Shown here: piece by piece, positions 58,664-64,000 of the stretch
How positions within the stretch are numbered: the first letter of the stretch is position 1
How the letters are laid out: each line of letters opens with the position of its first letter
NCBI GenBank assembly: GCA_017404145.1
Contig: JAFRCW010000052.1
Coordinates: 1-64,000 of the forward strand
DNA: 64,000 bases
DNA from: Ruminococcus sp.
Lineage (GTDB): Bacteria > Bacillota > Clostridia > Oscillospirales > Acutalibacteraceae
Direction of reading: 5' to 3'
Notes under the pieces: generated by a model
The model's database searches: none
Seen by the model: only the letters and a program-made list of their open reading frames with translations
What the model was told of the DNA's origin: nothing
Translations under genes and position numbers: made by a program

Positions 58664-60023
58664 ATAGATATTTCAATTCCACCACGATATACGAAAGGAC
58701 CGGATCGGAGACATAACTGATCGACGAGGTATCGATCATATAGCTGCTAAGCCAACTGTTGACCGTGTCCGCATAGTCAAAGAAATACTGCGGACTGTCG
58801 GCGAAAAGAACGTTGATCGCTTCATTCAGATCAAGATAGTTTTGATCCACATAAAACTCAAAGTAGGTCTCCTGCGCGGCGGCGGCGTCATACAGCGCGT
58901 CGATCACATCCTCCGCATCATAGTCTTTCAGATGAGGGTATTCTCTGACGATATAGTTGTACGCCATCTGGGTACATTCGGGAACGAACATATTCATCGC
59001 CACGGCGGAGTAGGTCTCGTCACCGTTGATCTCTTCGTCCGAGAGCTCAGAAAACAGCTTGGAGGGTGTATGGTCGAGATTCATAATCTCCGTACTGACG
59101 TTAAAATAGTCGTGACGCTGGAAGGTGTCCTCCTGATCATCCCATGTCGCGTCCACCAGATACCAGTCGCCGGAGAGCTTCACGGCGTTCCACATATGAA
59201 GCTCCTCTTCTTTGTCCTCGCCGCCTGCCATACCGGTGATACCGACGCAGTCGACGCCGAGCAGATTCATCAGCAGTTCAAAGGTACGCGCGTAGCCCTC
59301 GCATACCGCATAGTTCTCTTTGAGCACTCCGTAGACGGTATAATATTTCTCATAGCCGTCGGAGGTACCCGCTGAAGCCGCCTCCAGCTGATACTGACAC
59401 ATATCGATGATATCATCGTGAACCTTGAGCTCCCGCTCATAGACGGAAAGTCCATCGGGCAGATCGGCAAGATACTCGTCGACCAGCGCGCCGACCTCAT
59501 CCACCGCCACGGAAACATCCGCGGGAGAAAAATCAGAATGCAGCTGAACCACAGTGCAGTCCCTTCCCTTGTCGATCACATAGCCGAAGGTGGAGGTGAT
59601 CCAGAAGATCTCGGGATGATCGTCGTAGATCGCCTTGATCACCACACGGATCTGCGCTTCGCTCAGCAGCGCGCCTTCCAGAGCCGCCTGCTCACAGTTG
59701 TAGTAGCCCTCGGCATACGGCTCGGGATAGATGGAATAGGCGCTTTGAACCAGCTTTTCATAAAGTACACGCTCCGCCTCCGTCTCCAGCAGATAGTAGG
59801 AGGCGCGGTTCTCGACGGGCATATAATAGGGAGATACGGTAAAAACGTATCTATCAATCGCAACATATTTCTCCGGGTCATCTTTGCCGATCGCCGCGAC
59901 GTCGTCATCCTGCAAAAGCTCATCGAGCATTGAGCAGGAGCAGAGCAGCGCACAGATCAGCGCGATAGACAGCAGAGATAAGAGGATTCTTTTCAATACA
60001 GGTCTCTCACTTTGTTCAATCAA
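58662..60023 (-). CDS. Transglutaminase-domain lipoprotein
   Basis: A 453-residue secreted protein. A lipoprotein signal (about 10-32, KRILLSLLSIALICALLC with a Cys) anchors it outside. A transglutaminase-like core is seen as YAVCEGYARTFELLMNLLG (Cys), HMWNAVKLSGDWYLVDATWDD (His and Asp). Such domains may be cysteine proteases or crosslinkers; the substrate is unknown. The start is unclear: TTG 60023 with AAAGGG upstream is used, TTG 59996 also works. Last in the polA-tsaD run. Confidence 0.82.
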   Translation of the reverse strand: MIEQSERPVLKRILLSLLSIALICALLCSCSMLDELLQDDDVAAIGKDDPEKYVAIDRYVFTVSPYYMPVENRASYYLLETEAERVLYEKLVQSAYSIYPEPYAEGYYNCEQAALEGALLSEAQIRVVIKAIYDDHPEIFWITSTFGYVIDKGRDCTVVQLHSDFSPADVSVAVDEVGALVDEYLADLPDGLSVYERELKVHDDIIDMCQYQLEAASAGTSDGYEKYYTVYGVLKENYAVCEGYARTFELLMNLLGVDCVGITGMAGGEDKEEELHMWNAVKLSGDWYLVDATWDDQEDTFQRHDYFNVSTEIMNLDHTPSKLFSELSDEEINGDETYSAVAMNMFVPECTQMAYNYIVREYPHLKDYDAEDVIDALYDAAAAQETYFEFYVDQNYLDLNEAINVLFADSPQYFFDYADTVNSWLSSYMIDTSSISYVSDPVLSYIVVELKYL

Positions 60024-60049
60024 TCTGTACCCTTTCACAAGGGAGGTTT

Positions 60050-61072
60050 TTATTGTTTGGTAAATCGGGTTTCGCTGATGGGTAAGGTAGCGACGGCGTT
60101 TAAGGACTGATCGGCGATGTTGCCGGCGAGATACTCGTAGTATCCTTGGGCGCCGACCATCGCGCCGTTGTCGCCGCAAAGGTATTTTTCGGGCATATAG
60201 AGCCGATATTTGCCTTGACACTGTCTTTCCAACTCTCGGCGCAGCAGGGAATTCGCCGACACGCCGCCCGCGGTAACGAGGGTCGTATAGCCCAGATCCT
60301 CGGCGGCTTTGAGGAAGTTCTGTGTCAGGCTGTCCACCACCGCCTTGCGGTAAGAGGCGCAGACGTCGGGGACAGAGTATTCCTCCCCTTTCTGCTCCTT
60401 GTTGTGGATCAGGTTGATCACGGCGGTCTTGAGTCCCGAGAAAGAAAAGTCATAGGGAGAGCCGTCCACCTTGGGATGCGGGAGCGCGTAGGCGTTCTCG
60501 TCACCGCCCTCAGCGATTTTGTCGAGCTCAACGCCGCCGGGATACGGGATCCCCATCGCGCGCGCGGCTTTGTCAAAGGCTTCGCCCGCCGCGTCGTCAC
60601 GAGTCCTGCCGACCACTCGCATATCGGTGTAGTCCTTCACCTCAACAATATGACTGTGGCCCCCCGAGACTACCAGACAGAGAAACGGCGGCTTTAATTC
60701 TTTATCAGAAATATAATTAGAAGCGATATGCGAACGCAGGTGATGCACCGGCACCAGCGGTTTTCCGGTCGCGAGAGCGAGCCCCTTCGCAAAGTTCACC
60801 CCGACCAGCAGCGCGCCGATCAGCCCGGGCGCGTAGGTCACCGCGATCGCGTCAATGTCGTCAAGCGTGCACTGCGCTTCTTTCAGCGCCTCATCGACGA
60901 CGCCGACGATCGCCTCGGCATGACGGCGGGAAGCGATCTCCGGCACCACGCCGCCGTAGATGCGATGCTCCTCTACCTGAGAAGCAATAATATTCGAAAG
61001 GATGGTTCTACCGTCCTCGACCACCGCGGCGGCGGTCTCGTCACAGCTGCTTTCTATTCCTAGGATTTTCAT
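60050..61072 (-). CDS. tsaD: tRNA N6-threonylcarbamoyladenosine synthase TsaD
   Basis: A 340-residue ASKHA-fold enzyme making t6A37 in ANN-decoding tRNAs. MKILGIESSCDETAAAVVEDG, VPEIASRRHAEAI, metal-binding VHHLRSHIASNYI, CLVVSGGHSHIVEV and ASYRKAVVDSL are family blocks. It needs TsaB and TsaE, whose genes are not in this window. Confidence 0.97.
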   Translation of the reverse strand: MKILGIESSCDETAAAVVEDGRTILSNIIASQVEEHRIYGGVVPEIASRRHAEAIVGVVDEALKEAQCTLDDIDAIAVTYAPGLIGALLVGVNFAKGLALATGKPLVPVHHLRSHIASNYISDKELKPPFLCLVVSGGHSHIVEVKDYTDMRVVGRTRDDAAGEAFDKAARAMGIPYPGGVELDKIAEGGDENAYALPHPKVDGSPYDFSFSGLKTAVINLIHNKEQKGEEYSVPDVCASYRKAVVDSLTQNFLKAAEDLGYTTLVTAGGVSANSLLRRELERQCQGKYRLYMPEKYLCGDNGAMVGAQGYYEYLAGNIADQSLNAVATLPISETRFTKQ

Positions 61073-61097
61073 AGTATTACCTGTTATTCTTTATGAT

Positions 61098-61583
61098 TTA
61101 TTCTTTGCCGTAGAGTCCGCGCCAGAGGAACGAGTCTTTATTCGGCGCTTTCTTCTCGAGGTGCTTCTGCATCACCAGAGCGTCCTCGCTGATATCGGCG
61201 TAATAGTTCTTTCTGACGGCGATCTGCTCAAAGCCCAAGCTCTGATACAGGCTGATCGCAGGAGTGTTGGAGGCGCGCACCTCTAAGGTGACCACGCTCA
61301 AGTCCCCGATCGTATTCATGATATATTCCAGCATAAACTTCGCCAAGCCCCGGCGGCGATATTTCTCATCCACCGCGATCAGCTCCACGCTGCCCTCGTC
61401 AAGGATCTTCTCAAACGCCAGAAACGCGGCGACCTCATCCCCCTCGACAAAGATCAGGCTGTAAACATCCTCACGGTCGATGGTGTTCTTGATGGTGGTC
61501 AGCGTCCACGGATGCGCAAAGCAATGACCGAGCAGTTTTCTGACCCTGACGATATAGCCGTCAGTCATTCTCATCATTTTCAT
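61098..61583 (-). CDS. rimI: Ribosomal-protein-alanine N-acetyltransferase RimI-like
   Basis: A 161-residue GNAT. ELIAVDEKYRRRGLAKFMLEYIM holds the acetyl-CoA loop; LEVRASNTPAISLYQSLGFEQIAVRKNYY is the RimI signature. It overlaps the end of the phosphatase gene (ATGA) and precedes tsaD, as is usual in Firmicutes. The C-terminal 20 residues (KKAPNKDSFLWRGLYGKE) are an extra tail. Confidence 0.92.
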   Translation of the reverse strand: MKMMRMTDGYIVRVRKLLGHCFAHPWTLTTIKNTIDREDVYSLIFVEGDEVAAFLAFEKILDEGSVELIAVDEKYRRRGLAKFMLEYIMNTIGDLSVVTLEVRASNTPAISLYQSLGFEQIAVRKNYYADISEDALVMQKHLEKKAPNKDSFLWRGLYGKE

Positions 61584-62038
61584 ATCGAAGCGATCAGTCC
61601 CTTCACGGCGCCGTAGATCTCATCGCGGCATTTGCGATAGACGTTGATGTCGCCGCCGTAGGGATCGACGATCCCCTGACGGATGTCGTACTTATCGTTG
61701 ACGTTCGGCGCGCGGCGGAGTACCCGGATATGGGAGTCGGGAATCCCCATCGAGCGCATAATGTCGGCGTGCTCGTCGGACAGCGCAACAAAGAGCTTGT
61801 ATTCGTTGAGATCGACCTCGGGGAGGAATCGCGTTCTGAAAGTCGATAGATCGCCGCCGATCTCCGCGATCGCCCTGACAGCGTTATCGGAAGCGTATAA
61901 TCCCGAGACCGTAGCGACGCCCGCGGACTCAGCGACAATGCCCAGCCCCTTCTGCGCCGACAGCATATTAAAGATCACCTGCGCCATCGGAGACCGGCAG
62001 GTGTTGCCTGTGCATACGAATAAGATCTTGTCCATCAT
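61580..62038 (-). CDS. Low-molecular-weight phosphatase, arginine-phosphatase-like (YwlE)
   Basis: A 152-residue LMW phosphatase. The P-loop CTGNTCRSP (about 8-16) has the Thr seen in protein-arginine phosphatase YwlE rather than the hydrophobic residue of tyrosine phosphatases; the general acid is the Asp of VDPYGG. ATG 62038 follows AAGGA at 7 nt. It lies where tsaB often is in this cluster. Confidence 0.88.
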   Translation of the reverse strand: MMDKILFVCTGNTCRSPMAQVIFNMLSAQKGLGIVAESAGVATVSGLYASDNAVRAIAEIGGDLSTFRTRFLPEVDLNEYKLFVALSDEHADIMRSMGIPDSHIRVLRRAPNVNDKYDIRQGIVDPYGGDINVYRKCRDEIYGAVKGLIASI

Positions 62039-62049
62039 CACATCATCCT

Positions 62050-62122
62050 TCCATTTCAATCAGGTGTGGACGGAGTCCACCCTACGTTCTTAGTTCTTCT
62101 CTCTTAGTTCTTAGTTCAAAAA
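62050..62122. repeat. Short repeat mosaic between polA and the phosphatase
   Basis: AATCAGGTGTGGACGGAGTCC module, then TTCTTAGTTCTTCTCTCTTAG words touching the polA stop region. Confidence 0.75.
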
Positions 62123-62125
62123 GCG

Positions 62126-64000
62126 TCAGCTTTTTGCATCGTACCACGTCTCGCCCATCGCCGCCTCGGCGACGAGGGGAACGGAGAGCGACACGGCGGA
62201 CTCCATCTCCTCCTGCAGGAGCATCGCAACCTGCATCATCTCATAAACGGGTGCTTCCACGATCAGCTCGTCGTGCACCTGTAAGATCAGCCGCGCGGAC
62301 AGTCCCTCACGACGCAAGCGTTCGTCCACCTTCACCATCGCGATCTTGATGATATCTGCGGCGGTGCCTTGGATCGGCGCGTTTCTCGCGACGCGCTCGC
62401 CAAACGCGCGGGTGTTGAAGTTAGAGGCGGTCAGCTCCGGCAGATAACGCCGTCTGCCCTCGATCGTCTCCACATAGCCGTCACGCTTCGCCTTTTCTAT
62501 CACCGCCTGCATGTAGGCGTCGATCTTCGGAAAATGAGCGAGATAGCTCTCGATATACTCTTTTGCTTCTCTCACCGTAACGCCGATGTCCTTTGAGAGC
62601 GAGAACGCGCCGATGCCGTAGACGATGCCGAAGTTGACCGCCTTGGCGCGGGAACGCATCAAAGGCGTGACCATCTCGACCGGCATATTGAACACCTGTG
62701 AGGCGGTGAGGGTATGGATGTCCACGTTATCGGTGAACGCCTTTTTCATATTTTCATCGCCCGCGATATGCGCGAGCACACGCAGTTCGATCTGGCTGTA
62801 GTCGGCGTCGACCAGCACACAGCCGTCTTTCGCCTTGAAGAAACGTCTGAGTTCTCTGCCAAGCTCCGTGCGGACGGGAATATTCTGCAAGTTCGGCTCA
62901 GTGGAACTGATCCTGCCGGTGCGGGTCTCGGTCTGGTTAAAGGATGAATGAATCCTGCCGTCGGAGGCAACCTTCTCCACCAGAGAATCGCAGTAGGTGG
63001 ACTTGAGCTTTGCCACCGTACGGTATCTCAGGATCAGCGAGACGACCGGATGATAGCGGGAAAGCTCCTCCAGCACCTCTGCGTTGGTGGAGTAGCCCGA
63101 TTTGGTTTTCTTTTTCGCAGGCAGTCCGAGATCTTCGAACAGCGCCTTGCCCAGCTGCTTGGGAGAGTTGATGTTGAACTCATATCCCACCGCGTCGTAG
63201 ATCTCGTTCTTCAGCTCTTCGATCTGTACAGAGAGCTTCTCGCCGTAGTCGCGTATCCCCTCAACGTCTACCGCAAAGCCGATGTTCTCCATTCGCGCAA
63301 GCACTCGCGCGAGCGGGATCTCGATGTCATAGAACAGATGGTGCTGTTCAAACGCCTCGATCTTCGCGCTGAGCTTTTCAATCAGCGCGGGCATAGAATA
63401 AGCGCAGGAGAGGGTGATATTTTCAGACTGCGGTACGCTCACCCCATACTCGGCGCACAGCCGCTCGAGGTCGTAGCTCGATGACGACGGACTGAGCAGA
63501 TAGGCGGCTAAAGAAATATCAAAGCCGATGTTGATGTCAAAGCCTTTCTCATCCGCATAGGCGAAAAGCGGCTTGGAGTTGTCGGTCAAGATCGGTTTTC
63601 CCGATCGGAGTATCTGTAACAATAATTCTTCTGAGGAAATTTCGTGTAAATATTTTTTTGAAGAAATATACGCTTCCTCAAATTTATTTTCTATTAAAGA
63701 ACAATAAAGGCAGATTGTCTCCTCTTTGAGGATTTCATCAACGCTGTCGCACGGCACGATTTGAAGCTCTGCGCTCTGTTGATGTTCCGCTTCTTTCGGC
63801 GTTTCCACCGCTTCGAGATCGAACTTTTTGATCAGTGAGAACAGCTCGAGACGCGCCATCAGCCGGGCGGCTTTCTCTCTGTCTGGCTCTTTCATCTCAT
63901 AGTGCGAGAGGTCGGTATCGACGGGAGCGTTAAGATTGATCTCGCCGAGCATACGGCTGAGATAGGCGTTATCCTTGGAATCAACGAGCTTTTTCTTCAT
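62126..64000 (-). CDS. polA: DNA polymerase I, C-terminal part (gene runs past the window)
   Basis: The visible 624 residues hold a degenerate 3'-5' exonuclease-like domain (about 60-220; the DxE motif is not seen) and the full polymerase domain: motif A DADYSQIELRVLAHIAGDE, motif B RSRAKAVNFGIVYGIG, motif C QVHDELIVEAP. The frame stays open at base 64000, and the missing 5' nuclease domain must lie beyond. The ATG at the edge is internal, since KLVDSKDNAYLSRMLGEINLNAP matches a middle segment of PolA. Confidence 0.95.
   Translation of the reverse strand: MKKKLVDSKDNAYLSRMLGEINLNAPVDTDLSHYEMKEPDREKAARLMARLELFSLIKKFDLEAVETPKEAEHQQSAELQIVPCDSVDEILKEETICLYCSLIENKFEEAYISSKKYLHEISSEELLLQILRSGKPILTDNSKPLFAYADEKGFDINIGFDISLAAYLLSPSSSSYDLERLCAEYGVSVPQSENITLSCAYSMPALIEKLSAKIEAFEQHHLFYDIEIPLARVLARMENIGFAVDVEGIRDYGEKLSVQIEELKNEIYDAVGYEFNINSPKQLGKALFEDLGLPAKKKTKSGYSTNAEVLEELSRYHPVVSLILRYRTVAKLKSTYCDSLVEKVASDGRIHSSFNQTETRTGRISSTEPNLQNIPVRTELGRELRRFFKAKDGCVLVDADYSQIELRVLAHIAGDENMKKAFTDNVDIHTLTASQVFNMPVEMVTPLMRSRAKAVNFGIVYGIGAFSLSKDIGVTVREAKEYIESYLAHFPKIDAYMQAVIEKAKRDGYVETIEGRRRYLPELTASNFNTRAFGERVARNAPIQGTAADIIKIAMVKVDERLRREGLSARLILQVHDELIVEAPVYEMMQVAMLLQEEMESAVSLSVPLVAEAAMGETWYDAKS

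Overview
The window looks like a chromosomal segment of a low-to-mid GC, spore-lineage Firmicute, most likely a gut Ruminococcus-type member of the Oscillospirales. Supporting signs are an alaS gene behind a T-box leader, a zinc-type L28, RNase Y, the ScpA/ScpB/DUF2953/GerW/DacF/RluB cluster, an acyl-ACP thioesterase, a clostridial GlgC/GlgD pair, strong Shine-Dalgarno sites with frequent TTG starts, and many 17-bp-spaced sigma-A promoters. This is inferred from gene families only; no 16S rRNA is present.

Layout. 1-2640: tRNA Asp (cut by the window edge), Phe, Gly and Cys, a ParE/Phd toxin-antitoxin pair, a GNAT, a family 6 DNA glycosylase, and tRNA-Arg(CCT) with an att-like scar. 2877-5219: a C_GCAxxG_C_C redox protein and an IscU-like scaffold paired with a GGGtGRT protein. 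5328-5717: a compact type I toxin locus with opposed promoters and a shared terminator. 5795-15675: mscL with a zinc ribbon, tyrS, an orphan secreted protein, ftsK/spoIIIE, uppP, a TepA-like protease and a CorC-type protein. 15784-21522: ackA diverging from tmcAL, then a three-gene biotin-dependent carboxyltransferase set. 21625-27610: rluB-dacF-gerW-DUF2953-scpB-scpA and a site-2 protease. 27957-31627: rpmB and T-box-alaS. 32197-37042: a tmk-DJ1-fau-mltG-U32 run. 37228-39864: an ABC exporter. 40445-43990: a small DUF protein, a radical SAM activase and rny with a long leader. 44229-50752: a glycogen operon, glgB-glgC-glgD-glgA. 50911-64000: thioesterase, HAD phosphatase, arsR plus metal P-type ATPase, an O-antigen-ligase-like protein, DUF896/ruvX, GtrA, and a minus-strand run of polA, a low-molecular-weight phosphatase, rimI, tsaD and a transglutaminase lipoprotein.

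Most intergenic spaces are not plain spacers. They are mosaics built from a small set of recurring modules: a 27-bp module often in inverted pairs (GTAGGGCAAGGCGCC type), hairpins of the types ATTGCC...GCAATGACA and GGGCGGGCTCTGCCC, GCTTCGCTC words, and short A/T-rich tandem words such as TTCTTAGT, ATTCATAA and ATGAAAT. They fall inside operons (glgD/glgA, arsR/P-ATPase) and even inside the alaS leader.

The strongest items for follow-up are the type I toxin locus, the tRNA-Arg scar, the 165-residue Lys/Ala/Glu tail on the glycogen branching enzyme, the divergent carboxyltransferase set without a visible sodium-pump subunit, the MscL-zinc ribbon fusion, the scaffold/GGGtGRT pair, and the repeat grammar. 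Most other genes are ordinary housekeeping genes.
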